From assembly GCA_945949655.1 (NCBI GenBank), contig CAMFFG010000058.1, positions 1 to 7,340 on the forward strand: a DNA stretch of 7,340 bases. The letters run 5' to 3'. The stretch comes from an uncultured Peptococcaceae bacterium (lineage in GTDB: Bacteria; Bacillota; Peptococcia; Peptococcales; Peptococcaceae). Of the stretch, positions 1 to 6,845 are shown one piece after another. The notes below the pieces were generated by a model, which saw only the letters and a list, made by a program, of their open reading frames with translations, did not search any database and was not told the DNA's origin. A program made the translations under genes and the position numbers. Each line of letters starts with the position of its first letter. The first letter of the stretch is position 1.

Positions 1-60
1 GGGTGGTTCTTTGTTTCGCGCCTTCTGCGCTCAACTAGCTAAAGCCACATAAAAATAGAT

Positions 61-93
61 AGTGGGGCAATACCTTTGCGGTATTGCCCCACT
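61..93. terminator. Bidirectional rho-independent terminator
   Basis: A perfect 14-bp stem (61-74 pairing with 80-93) closes a 5-base loop, TTTGC. On the minus strand the stem is followed by ATCTATTTTTATG (60 down to 48), and on the plus strand by ATTTTTAAA. It lies 4 bases past the stop codon of the minus-strand gene ending at 98, so it should end that transcript. On the plus strand it could also end whatever gene enters from the left edge. Confidence 0.9.
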
Positions 94-97
94 ATTT

Positions 98-601
98 TTA
101 AATATCGATTACATCGCCGGTAAAACGAGGATCGATATTGCTCATATAACGCAGTGCGATCTGATAGCATTGCTCTACATGGTTGCGGCCCAGATAGCGC
201 ATGGCGGCATAGCTGATGCCAGCCGACACAGCCTGTCCCATCAGCGGTACCAATCGACTTACCTGTTTGGCGGCCAGACGGCTGCTGACTTTTTTCAGCA
301 GACTGCGCACTACAGTGGCTGATATGTTTCTCCCGGCCAGTTCGTTGCCCACCGAGGAGATGATGACCAGCAGTACTTTTTTGCGTTCCAGATCCATCTG
401 GCTTAACTGTTCCTCTGACAGACCAAATCGCTTGTTGATTTCCGTCAGCAGCTCTACCATGATCGTGATATCAGCAGAAATATCCACGCCGGGCAGCGGG
501 ACGGCGGCGGCAACACCAGACAGCAGTGCCCGTTTCTGCACCAGCTGCATACATTCTGTTTTGATTCGTTCCAGTTCCTCCAGATTTTCTGGGAAATACA
601 C
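98..601 (-). CDS. Small helical protein resembling the DUF697/EcsC/IRG-type C-terminal domain, without a GTPase domain
   Basis: The predicted product has 167 residues. I chose GTG at 601 because AGGAGGGG lies 7 bases upstream (616-609); a longer frame reaches a TTG at 661 but would cover this site and the promoter. After a charged N-terminal helix (residues 1-24), a glycine/alanine-rich segment VAAAVPLPGVDISADI (30-45) leads into LLTEINKRFGLSEEQL (51-66). A second apolar glycine-rich stretch, RLVPLMGQAVSAGISYAAM (116-134), is followed by a Gly-Arg and a C-terminal helix. This pattern (small-residue helix, PxPG-D, then xxFGL) recalls the helical domain that follows the G domain in DUF697 and immunity-related GTPases, and also EcsC-type proteins. 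No P-loop or other nucleotide-binding motif is present. The protein probably associates with a membrane through its amphipathic helices, but its role is unknown. It is transcribed alone, divergently from the PdxT-like gene. The gene call is firm; the family call is from memory of motifs and is moderate. Confidence 0.8.
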   Translation of the reverse strand: MYFPENLEELERIKTECMQLVQKRALLSGVAAAVPLPGVDISADITIMVELLTEINKRFGLSEEQLSQMDLERKKVLLVIISSVGNELAGRNISATVVRSLLKKVSSRLAAKQVSRLVPLMGQAVSAGISYAAMRYLGRNHVEQCYQIALRYMSNIDPRFTGDVIDI

Positions 602-643
602 GGCCTGTCCCCTCCTCTTGTCTGTGTAATGCTTTGCACCAGT

Positions 644-672
644 ATTATACCATATCTGCAATATTTGAAAAC
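644..672 (-). promoter_or_regulatory. Probable sigma-A promoter of the small helical-protein gene
   Basis: On the minus strand a perfect -10 box TATAAT (649-644) is preceded by TGG, giving an extended -10 (TGnTATAAT). A weak -35 candidate, TTTTCA, lies at 671-666 with a 16-base spacer. Transcription starting near 637 would give a leader of about 36 bases carrying the AGGAGGGG site at 616-609. This placement supports GTG 601 as the start rather than the upstream TTG. Confidence 0.65.
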
Positions 673-744
673 ACTATAATCCATGCAAAAATATCTGCGA
701 ACGGAATCCCTTCATCAGGGACAGAGGCGAGGTCTGCCGCATAG

Positions 745-750
745 TATAAA
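745..750 (+). promoter_or_regulatory. Possible -10 box for the PdxT-like gene
   Basis: TATAAA lies 49 bases upstream of the ATG at 799. No good -35 box is seen at the expected spacing, so this is a weak call. The divergent gap 602-798 is AT-rich (including a T7 run near 759-765) and probably holds start signals for both genes. Confidence 0.3.
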
Positions 751-798
751 TACAATTGTTTTTTTGCAATACAGCAATCCGTGATAAGGAGGAGGATT

Positions 799-1359
799 AT
801 GCTGAAAATTGGAATGATTGGTCCTGATTTTCTGCTGCAGCGCAACCAGGAAATTTTTCAGCGGCAGCAGATCAAAACCATTTTCATAACAGATGCGCCA
901 CAGCTGCATCAGATAGATGGCCTGCTGATCAGTGGCTGGAATTATGGCCAGTATCTGCAGCCACTAAAGCGGCTGCGCAATGTCATCCTGGCCCGGCAGG
1001 AGCAACTGGCCCTACTGGGTATTGCCGCCGGGGCTGCAGCATTGGGGAAAAACGGTGTTCTGCCCGTAATGGATTGCCATATCACACAGCAATCGGCACA
1101 ACAGCTTACCACTGCTGTTCTGGAGATCCCCAGTTTCGCCCCAAGCCGATTTACTGCGGCTTTTCTGCCGGAGGTCCGGTTTTCCCATCTGGCGCCTAAT
1201 CTGGGCGTACTATGCCGGGACAGCCGACGAGGGCCGGTGGTTGTGCGGCAGGGCAATGTTCTGGCCTGCAGCTATGCCGCCGAACTGACACCACGGCTCT
1301 GTCTCTATGATTACTGGCTGGAAATGGTGGCGGCGTTGAAAAGTAGTAAGGATTTTTGA
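799..1359 (+). CDS. PdxT-like class I glutaminase-fold protein lacking the catalytic Cys and His
   Basis: The product has 186 residues, close to PdxT length (about 190-200). The start is ATG 799, directly after AAGGAGGAGG (786-795). PdxT is the glutaminase subunit of PLP synthase and feeds ammonia to PdxS. The fold is recognisable throughout: KIGMIGPDF (3-11), the strand IDGLLISG (39-46), GIAAGAAAL (74-82) at the nucleophile elbow, and VVVRQGNVLACSYAAELT (147-164) at the C-terminal catalytic segment. The active site is not preserved. GTCAG has become GIAAG, so the nucleophile Cys is Ala76. SFHPELT has become SYAAELT, so the catalytic His is Ala160; only Glu162 remains. The GGEST oxyanion loop has become GWNYG (46-50). 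The intact frame and strong ribosome site argue for a maintained protein rather than decay. Glutamine hydrolysis is not expected; a structural or regulatory role is inference. serS follows 85 bases downstream, as pdxT-serS do in Bacillus, but no pdxS is present here. Confidence 0.85.
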   Translation: MLKIGMIGPDFLLQRNQEIFQRQQIKTIFITDAPQLHQIDGLLISGWNYGQYLQPLKRLRNVILARQEQLALLGIAAGAAALGKNGVLPVMDCHITQQSAQQLTTAVLEIPSFAPSRFTAAFLPEVRFSHLAPNLGVLCRDSRRGPVVVRQGNVLACSYAAELTPRLCLYDYWLEMVAALKSSKDF

Positions 1360-1379
1360 CAGAAAATCTGGCCTTTGGC

Positions 1380-1409
1380 TTGACATTACCCGCTTTTTGC
1401 CGTTAAATT
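1380..1409 (+). promoter_or_regulatory. Probable sigma-A promoter of serS
   Basis: A consensus -35 box TTGACA lies at 1380-1385. The -10 box is either TTAAAT (1403-1408, spacer 17) or TAAATT (1404-1409, spacer 18), each matching consensus at 4 of 6 bases. It sits between the PdxT-like stop and serS, so serS can be expressed separately. The leader to the start codon would be only about 30 bases, which leaves no room for a T-box of the kind that controls serS in Bacillus. Confidence 0.6.
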
Positions 1410-1444
1410 ATAGTAAGTGAATTTATAAAGGAGAGTCGCAGATT

Positions 1445-2713
1445 ATGTTAGATATCAAGTTTGTCCGTTCCAATCCAGATGCTGTTGTGGCCGGCATGAA
1501 AAAAAGAGGAATGGATCTGGACCTGGCCCCATTCTTAGCTTTAGATGAAAAACGCAGAGCACTGTTAACCGAGGTCGAACAGTTAAAAAATACGAGAAAC
1601 ACCGTTTCTAAAGAAATCGGCAAAATGAAAAAGGCTGGCGAAAACGCCGACGAACTGGTTGCGCAGATGAGTAAAGTAGGCGAAGACATTAAAGCCTTAG
1701 ACCAACAGGTAGCAGATGTGGATGCTAAAATGGAAGAAATCATCCTGAGTATCCCCAATATCCCTCACGAATCCCTGCCAGAAGGCGGCGAAGAAAACTA
1801 CCGTGTAGAACGCACCTGGGGTGAACCAACCAAATTTGATTATGAACCGCTGGCCCACTGGGATATCGGTACCGGTTTAGGCATTCTGGACTTTGAACGG
1901 GCTGGTAAAGTTACTGGCGCCCGCTTCACCTTCTACCGCGGTGCTGGGGCTCGTCTGGAACGGGCTGTCATCAGCTTTTTCCTGGATTTGCACACCCAGA
2001 AACACGGCTATGAAGAACTGATCCCGCCATACATGGCCAATAAAGCCAGCATGATCGGCACCGGCCAGCTACCTAAATTTGCAGAAGATATGTTCAAGCT
2101 GGAAGGCATGGATTATTACCTGATCCCAACCGCCGAAGTACCAGTTACCAACTATTATCGAGATGAAATTTTAAATGTGAAAGATCTACCTATCAAACAT
2201 TGCGCATTCAGCCCATGCTTCCGCGCAGAAGCTGGTTCGGCCGGTCGTGATACCCGCGGTATTATTCGTCAGCACCAGTTCCATAAGGTTGAGATGGTAA
2301 AATTCGCTCATCCGGATCATTCTTTCGAAGAGCTGGAATCGCTGACCCACGATGCCGAAGAAGCGTTGCAGCTGTTAAAACTGCCTTATCGTGTGATTAC
2401 TCTGCCAACTGGTGATATCGGGTTCTCGTCCTGTAAAACCTATGATATCGAAGTATGGCTACCAAGTTACAATGCCTACAAGGAAATCTCCTCCTGTAGC
2501 AACTTTGTAGATTTCCAGGCCAGACGGGCCAATATCCGTTTCCGCGATGAAGAAGGCAAAGTACGGTTTATACACACCTTAAACGGCTCCGGTTTAGCTG
2601 TAGGCCGCACTGTGGCCGCTATTCTGGAAAACTACCAACAGCCTGACGGCAGCGTAGTAGTACCGGAGGCGCTGCGTCCATACATGGGTGGACTAGAAGT
2701 CATTACAAAATAA
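1445..2713 (+). CDS. serS: Seryl-tRNA synthetase (class II)
   Basis: The enzyme activates serine with ATP and charges tRNA-Ser (and tRNA-Sec where present) in the cytoplasm. The 422-residue length is normal for bacterial SerRS. The N-terminal region, about residues 28-100, is rich in Lys, Glu and Leu and fits the long antiparallel coiled-coil arm that grips the tRNA variable arm. The class II core follows: a motif 1 region around 178-197 (ending [10 protein letters not shown]), TGQLPKF (206-212), the serine-pocket TAEVPVTN (229-236), motif 2 with [15 protein letters not shown] (258-272) and HQFHKVE (277-283), [13 protein letters not shown] (349-361), and motif 3 with [18 protein letters not shown] (381-398). 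The ATG at 1445 is preceded by AAGGAG (1428-1433) at a spacing of 11. All key motifs are intact, so this should be the working housekeeping enzyme. A terminator follows 16 bases after the stop. Confidence 0.98.
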   Translation: MLDIKFVRSNPDAVVAGMKKRGMDLDLAPFLALDEKRRALLTEVEQLKNTRNTVSKEIGKMKKAGENADELVAQMSKVGEDIKALDQQVADVDAKMEEIILSIPNIPHESLPEGGEENYRVERTWGEPTKFDYEPLAHWDIGTGLGILDFERAGKVTGARFTFYRGAGARLERAVISFFLDLHTQKHGYEELIPPYMANKASMIGTGQLPKFAEDMFKLEGMDYYLIPTAEVPVTNYYRDEILNVKDLPIKHCAFSPCFRAEAGSAGRDTRGIIRQHQFHKVEMVKFAHPDHSFEELESLTHDAEEALQLLKLPYRVITLPTGDIGFSSCKTYDIEVWLPSYNAYKEISSCSNFVDFQARRANIRFRDEEGKVRFIHTLNGSGLAVGRTVAAILENYQQPDGSVVVPEALRPYMGGLEVITK

Positions 2714-2729
2714 ATAAGCATTTGTTTCA

Positions 2730-2781
2730 GGAACTGTTTTTCTGGTGTAGTATCACTATCCAGAAGAACAGTTCCTTTTTT
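2730..2781 (+). terminator. Rho-independent terminator of serS
   Basis: A 16-bp stem (2730-2745 with 2760-2775, one G-U pair) is followed by six T (2776-2781). The 14-base loop can fold further through TAGT (2748-2751) with ACTA (2755-2758). The stem starts 16 bases past the serS stop codon. Confidence 0.93.
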
Positions 2782-2850
2782 ATACTGTCAAATAAACAGA
2801 ACCTTTCAACAAAAAATTCTGCACAGCCGTCTTTTTATATGGTATCGACA

Positions 2851-2875
2851 AACAGCTTTGTTAAGCTGTTTTTTT
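2851..2875 (+). terminator. Second plus-strand terminator with no obvious gene of its own
   Basis: AACAGCTT (2851-2858) pairs perfectly with AAGCTGTT (2863-2870) around a TGTT loop, followed by TTTTT (2871-2875). The minus strand has no T tract after the stem, so it works for plus-strand transcripts only. The 69 bases between it and the serS terminator hold no credible gene. It may be a backup terminator for serS or the end of a short RNA. Confidence 0.75.
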
Positions 2876-2882
2876 CGCCCAT

Positions 2883-3033
2883 AGGTCTAATCTATAGCCC
2901 CATATAAAGACCTTCAAATTCCGCAAAGCACATTTTTATTATATGATAATCCCAGATAGAAAAAGTTTATATGACCTATGAAACCAGTACAATATTCTGC
3001 AATTATTCTTTTATTGCGCTTTATGGGTCATAT
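2883..3033 (+). promoter_or_regulatory. Permease upstream region: candidate promoter and inverted GACC/GGTC half-sites
   Basis: Two inverted repeats share a GACC core. AGGTCT (2883-2888) faces AGACCT (2908-2913), and ATATGACC (2969-2976) faces GGTCATAT (3026-3033). Between them lies a candidate promoter: TTCAAA (2913-2918), an 18-base spacer, and TATTAT (2937-2942). An alternative -10, TATGAT, lies at 2942-2947. This arrangement would suit a regulator binding around the promoter, or a long-range leader fold. The promoter call is weak because several AT-rich hexamers compete. Ribosome binding AAAGGAG at 3065-3071 lies 8 bases before the permease ATG. Confidence 0.35.
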
Positions 3034-3079
3034 CAGGACTTTTCGGAAAATTATCACAAAAGAAAAAGGAGTGTTCATT

Positions 3080-4610
3080 ATGTCTAATCAAAATGACAAC
3101 GCAGTTGAATGTAGCCCGAAAAAGAAAAACAAAGACACGATGTACTACGTTCACACCCTGATTGCATTTGCAATCACAGCAATTTTCTGGTTCATGCCAC
3201 CGATTGATCCAATCACCCCGTTAGGGATGAAATGTGTGGGTACATTCATCAGTATGATTTACTTGTGGACCCTGGTTGATGTTATGTGGCCATGCTTATA
3301 TGGTCTGTTTATGTTTGGTATGGCCGGTTATGCAGGCGAAGGCTACGCTGGCATGAAAGCTGTATGGCTGAATGCGGTTGGGGTTGACACTGTACTGATA
3401 ACCCTGTTTGCCATGGTTTTATTTGGCGCCGTATCGGAAGTTGGCGATACCGAATATATTGCAAAATGGTTCCTGACCAAAAAAAATCTTTGCTGGCCGT
3501 CCGTATGTATTCCTGGCTGTATTCTATGCCTGCTGCTTTGTACTGTCCGCACTGGTTAGCCCAATCACTGAATTAATTATTCTGTGGCCAATTGCACTGG
3601 GCTTAATGAAAACACTAGGTATTGAACGCTGTGATAAAATCTGGCCATTCTTCTTTGTAGGGATGTTCCTGGTATCTACACTGGCCCAGCCGTTCTTCCC
3701 ATTTATGGGCGCACAGCTGATTCCAATCAGTGCTTTCGCTGCTATGACCGAATCTATGGGTAACCCGATGAACGTTCCGATCTTGTCCTACATGCTGTTA
3801 GACTTAATCATGACCACTCTGGTTATGGCTGTTTATCTGTTAGCTATGAAGTTTGTTCTTCGCGTGGATGTAAGCAAACTGAAAGCCGTTAACCCGGAAC
3901 AGATTGAAGTACAGATGCCGCTGCCTCCGATGAATTTCCAGCAGAAAGCTTATCTGTATATGATTCCTTGCTATCTGGTTATGTTATTAATCCCGAACTT
4001 TATTAAAGGTAATCCTATTAGTACCTTGTTATCCACAATGGGTACGCTGGGTGTAACTGTATTCTGGGTTCTGGTTTTCGTTATTGTTAAATGGAACGGA
4101 AAACCATTACTGGACTTCAAAGAAGTTGCCTACAAACAGATGAACTGGGGTATCTTCTTCATGATCGCCGCAGCTGTATACGGCGCTAACACACTGGCTA
4201 ACCCGGAAACTGGCGTTGTTAATTTCCTGGTAAAAGTTCTGCAGCCTGTACTGGGCGGCAGACCTGAATGGCTGTTTGTATTGCTGATGTTTACTGTAGC
4301 TCTGGTTATCACCAACTTTGCAAACAATGCCGCAATGGCTGTTACCTTATTGCCTGTTGCTCTGGCTTTCTGCCAACAGCTGAACATTGACCCGATTCCA
4401 GTTGCAATGGGTATCGTCTTAATGGTATTCGTAGCTATGCTGACACCGTCCGCATCTCCACACGGCAGTATGATGCACGGGCGTAAAGATATTTACAGTA
4501 CACAGGAAATTCTGAAGATTGGTTTCCCAATGTGTGTTGTTACCTTACTGTTATACAGCTTTGTTGGATATCCTCTGTGCAAATTCTTACTGGCTGTAAT
4601 CGGTGCATAA
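3080..4610 (+). pseudogene. SLC13/DASS-like (ion transporter superfamily) anion permease, interrupted by a one-base frameshift
   Basis: The start is ATG 3080, with AAAGGAG 8 bases upstream; an in-frame ATG at 2978 has no such site. The first frame runs about 135 codons to a run of eight A (3479-3486), then reads 24 unrelated codons to a stop at 3557-3559. The correct sequence resumes in another frame with IFAGRPYVFLAVF and continues to 4610. Removing one A restores a continuous 509-residue polytopic membrane protein, normal for the family. The 3' part has its first ATG at 3606 without a ribosome site, so it is not a separate gene. The protein has a charged N-terminus (1-20), then helices from about residue 22. 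Family positions occupied by Ser-Asn-Thr in carboxylate transporters read SPITEL (160-165) and NFANNAAMAV (412-421), followed by TPSASPHGSMMHG (455-467). Uptake of an organic anion is likely; substrate and coupling ion are unknown. The frameshift may be a sequence error, a real mutation, or slippage. Confidence 0.85.
3479..3486 (+). other. A8 homopolymer at the permease frame break
   Basis: Eight A follow ACC. Seven would read Thr-Lys-Lys-Ile-Phe-Ala-Gly and keep the permease frame; eight read Thr-Lys-Lys-Asn-Leu-Cys-Trp and run to a stop. The change needed is loss of one A (or gain of two). A run of this length is prone to sequencing miscount, replication slippage and RNA polymerase slippage. 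Confidence 0.9.
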
Positions 4611-4660
4611 TGTCTGCACAATAATATATATATAAGTTTACTACATTCTGCTTATATTCT

Positions 4661-4699
4661 GGAAAAGCGCTGCTATCGCTAAGATGGCAGCGCTTTTCT
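4661..4699 (+). terminator. Terminator hairpin downstream of the permease
   Basis: GAAAAGCGCTGC (4662-4673) pairs with GCAGCGCTTTTC (4687-4698). The stem extends inward by TATC (4674-4677) with GATG (4683-4686, one G-U), giving about 16 bp and a GCTAA loop. The T run lies inside the 3' arm (TTTTCT), with the matching A run in the 5' arm, so it may work on both strands. It starts 51 bases after the permease stop. Confidence 0.8.
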
Positions 4700-4784
4700 G
4701 CATATCCCGGTCTGTTGTTTTAGCCCGAATTTTTGTGTTTTCCTACTGAAACGATACCCGGCTAACGCAAAACAATAAAAAGAA

Positions 4785-4815
4785 AAGAAGCGGACTCGGT
4801 GAAAATCCGCTTCTT
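4785..4815 (-). terminator. Terminator of the RNase-inhibitor-GNAT-EamA operon
   Basis: On the minus strand a 10-bp perfect stem (4815-4806 with 4794-4785) is followed by TTCTTTTTATTG (4784 down to 4773). It lies about 128 bases past the EamA stop codon. On the plus strand the tract after the stem is only CTCTCTC, so the minus direction is favoured. The rest of the gap 4611-4942 shows the permease terminator and a small inverted repeat TAAGCTT (4829-4835) / AAGCTTA (4851-4857), and no gene. Confidence 0.8.
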
Positions 4816-4942
4816 CTCTCTCATTAAATAAGCTTTTCTGTAATGGTTTCAAGCTTACTATTACTTACCCTATTATGCCATAGAATACCTGATTTGTCGC
4901 ATAGCGTTCTTTTATAGCGGCAATATAATATTTTATGGAATA

Positions 4943-5905
4943 TCAGCTGGCTGACAGATTGTGCTGCTGGCCATTGCTGGTGTGCTTCGACTCCGCTGTT
5001 TTATTGACAATATAGATCCCGGCACAGGCCAGCACCAGCGCCAGCAGACTGCGCAAGTTGAAGATTGATTCACCCAGGAACAGTACAGAAAAGGTCGTCC
5101 CAAAAATAGGGATCAGAAAATTATACACAGCAATTTTACTGGCCGGATTATATTTTAACAGCATAGTCCAGCCGGTGAAAGCTGCTGCAGACAGGAACGC
5201 CATATACATCAGCAGCACAATGCCTTTTGCTGTCACTGCAGCAAAATGACCATGCCCTAAAACACCCATCAGAATCAGTACCAGACCACCCAGCGTCAGC
5301 TGGTATCCGGTAACCACCACAGGGTCCTGGCCCTGGGTGACCCGGCGGCTGATAATGGAACCCAGTGCAGACGACAACGTAGAAAGCATAATAAAGCCTT
5401 CCCCGGTCCAGGCAAAGCCGCCACCCAGGCCGGTGCCGTCAAAGGTGATCAATAGCACACCGGCAAAACCGATACAGCAGCCAAGAATTTTTCGCAGATT
5501 CATCTTGTCATCGGGAAACAGAAAGTGGGCAAAAATCACCACAAAAAATGTAGCCAGCGCATACAGAATGGAACCTTTCACCCCAGTGGTATTGGCCAGC
5601 CCCAGATAAAAGAATATATACTGCCCTGTGGTCTGCACCAGTCCCAGCACTGCGATACCACCCCAATACTGCCGTTTGGGAATCACCAGAGTTTTCTGCA
5701 GTACCACACTGACCGCCAGCGTCATCAGACCAGCCATGGTGAAACGCAGGCCGGCAAACAGCAGCTTACCGAAACCATCGGCAGCATCAATGGCGAACAG
5801 CTCATAACCGATTTTTACCGCAGGATAAGCAGTTCCCCACAAAATCGTACAGAAGAGCGCCAGCAGCACGATCACCGGGCCCTTCTGTAAAATGTGTGAA
5901 TCCAT
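4943..5905 (-). CDS. EamA-family (drug/metabolite transporter superfamily) membrane exporter
   Basis: The 320-residue product is almost wholly hydrophobic and fits ten transmembrane helices in two EamA repeats, roughly residues 10-155 and 168-302. Family marks include LFCTILWGTAYPAVKIG (17-33) in the first helix, LRFTMAGL (53-60), GLANTTGVKGSILYALATF (102-120) closing repeat one, and NFLIPIFGTTFSVLFLGES (262-280) in repeat two. The C-terminal tail (301-320) is polar. Members export amino acids, other metabolites or toxic compounds at the cytoplasmic membrane; the substrate cannot be read from sequence. The ATG at 5905 lies 2 bases after the GNAT stop codon, and only a weak GCGAGG lies upstream, so translation is probably coupled to the GNAT gene. 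It is the last gene of the minus-strand operon. Confidence 0.93.
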   Translation of the reverse strand: MDSHILQKGPVIVLLALFCTILWGTAYPAVKIGYELFAIDAADGFGKLLFAGLRFTMAGLMTLAVSVVLQKTLVIPKRQYWGGIAVLGLVQTTGQYIFFYLGLANTTGVKGSILYALATFFVVIFAHFLFPDDKMNLRKILGCCIGFAGVLLITFDGTGLGGGFAWTGEGFIMLSTLSSALGSIISRRVTQGQDPVVVTGYQLTLGGLVLILMGVLGHGHFAAVTAKGIVLLMYMAFLSAAAFTGWTMLLKYNPASKIAVYNFLIPIFGTTFSVLFLGESIFNLRSLLALVLACAGIYIVNKTAESKHTSNGQQHNLSAS

Positions 5906-5907
5906 AA

Positions 5908-6501
5908 TTACTGCGCCTCGCTTTCTGTCAGCCAGATATGAGCATTCGCTGCATAAACCGGCTGCGGAAACAGGGTGTGATAAATGGCGTCCAGCTCCTG
6001 CAGCAGCTGTTCATCGCTGCAATCTGCATTCAGCGGAAAATAATGCAGTACATAAGGCACACCGAACAGCACCGAGTACACCTTGGTGGGTCGCAATCCA
6101 TTGCGCTGATAAAACGCCACCCGACGGGCGCGGGTGTTCCGTTCGTCCTCCGAACTGCTTTTGTCCGGATCCTCCACCTCTGCCAGAATCCCGCTTATAC
6201 CGCTCCACATAGTCTTCATCTGAGCCAGACACTGGCTGCCATAACCATGGCTGCGATATTGGACGCACACTGCAAAATAATCCAGCAGTAATACACGGCC
6301 CTGCTGCGCTTTTACAAAAAATGTGTAGGCTGTCAGATTGCCGTTTTCATCAAACCATCCATAGGGCTCATACAATCCCTGCTCCATCAACTGATACAGC
6401 ACCGCCAGCGGCTTTACCTCTGCCGGCGGAAAATCCTGCTGCATATGCTGATGATAAATGTCTGCCACCTGCTCCGATGACAGCTTCTGATACGTTAACA
6501 T
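5908..6501 (-). CDS. GNAT-family N-acetyltransferase
   Basis: The product has 197 residues from ATG 6501, chosen because AGGAGG (6516-6511) lies 9 bases upstream; a longer frame to 6633 would overlap the barstar gene and has no such site. GNAT enzymes move an acetyl group from acetyl-CoA to an amine. The central strand LLLDYFAVCVQYRSHGYGSQ (71-90) is motif A, with the CoA pyrophosphate-binding R83-S-H-G86-Y-G88. RRVAFYQRNGL (126-136) is motif B. Residues YGWFDENGNLTAYTFF (47-62) fit the preceding beta hairpin. The C-terminal 40 residues extend past the core and may form a further helix. The substrate is unknown. It lies 49 bases downstream of the inhibitor gene, and overlaps no other gene. 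Its link with the next gene suggests a shared process such as modifying and exporting a small amine, but that is only inference. Confidence 0.9.
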   Translation of the reverse strand: MLTYQKLSSEQVADIYHQHMQQDFPPAEVKPLAVLYQLMEQGLYEPYGWFDENGNLTAYTFFVKAQQGRVLLLDYFAVCVQYRSHGYGSQCLAQMKTMWSGISGILAEVEDPDKSSSEDERNTRARRVAFYQRNGLRPTKVYSVLFGVPYVLHYFPLNADCSDEQLLQELDAIYHTLFPQPVYAANAHIWLTESEAQ

Positions 6502-6550
6502 GATGTCGTTCCTCCTGCTTCCTTGCAATTGCGATTTTCTTGCATTGACT

Positions 6551-6820
6551 TTATATTTCAATTTCCACGGAGAGCGCTTTATTTTGCTCTTCCGCCTCCT
6601 GAAACAGCTGCAGCACCATTTCTCCATACCCACCTAACTGGCGCGTTAAAACGTCGCTTTTTTCCACTATGATCTGTAACGGCTGATTCCACTCGGTTAA
6701 GATATCCCACAGTGCGTCCAGATTTTCACCATAATACTCCGGAAGCTGTAGCTGTCGGGCAATCTCTTTATGCAGCTGCTGCCGGTCGGCCAGAATATCG
6801 CCGTTTAACCTTAATTCCAT
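6551..6820 (-). CDS. Barstar-family ribonuclease inhibitor
   Basis: At 89 residues it has barstar length and aligns nearly end to end with the Bacillus amyloliquefaciens protein: LPEYYGENLDALWD (26-39) is identical to it, and VLQLFQEA (69-76) matches the later helix. Barstar binds barnase tightly in the cytoplasm and blocks its active site. The residues known to make the contact are kept at the same numbers: Tyr29, Asp35 (which fills the phosphate pocket), Trp38, Asp39 and Trp44. Glu75 is in the position of barstar Glu76, with a one-residue gap between. The two cysteines of B. amyloliquefaciens barstar are absent. The ATG at 6820 follows AGGAG (6834-6830) at a spacing of 9. The gene starts 25 bases after the stop of the RNase gene, so they form a toxin-immunity pair in RNase-first order. 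Confidence 0.97.
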   Translation of the reverse strand: MELRLNGDILADRQQLHKEIARQLQLPEYYGENLDALWDILTEWNQPLQIIVEKSDVLTRQLGGYGEMVLQLFQEAEEQNKALSVEIEI

Positions 6821-6845
6821 TGCTCCCCACTCCTCATACGGTCAT

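Noticed and set aside
2..52. A frame open from the left edge to TAA at 50-52, possibly the tail of an incoming plus-strand gene
   Set aside because: Only 16 codons are visible and no family can be recognised, though its position just before a terminator is suggestive.
602..661. N-terminal extension of the helical-protein gene to a TTG at 661
   Set aside because: It would run through the -10 box and the AGGAGGGG site; GTG 601 is far better placed.
1360..1444. T-box leader for serS
   Set aside because: The gap is 85 bases, too short for a T-box, and holds no terminator or T-box core; a plain promoter explains it.
2722..2907. 61-codon plus-strand frame after serS
   Set aside because: It contains both terminator hairpins, lacks a ribosome site and has low-complexity composition.
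2978..3079. 34-residue N-terminal extension of the permease from ATG 2978
   Set aside because: There is no ribosome site before it, and AAAGGAG sits correctly before ATG 3080.
3606..4610. Separate 334-residue permease gene starting at ATG 3606
   Set aside because: There is no ribosome site, and the same frame extends upstream with matching transmembrane sequence back to the A8 run, so it is the 3' part of one gene.
6502..6633. 44-residue N-terminal extension of the GNAT protein
   Set aside because: It overlaps the barstar gene in another frame and has no family similarity; AGGAGG points to ATG 6501.
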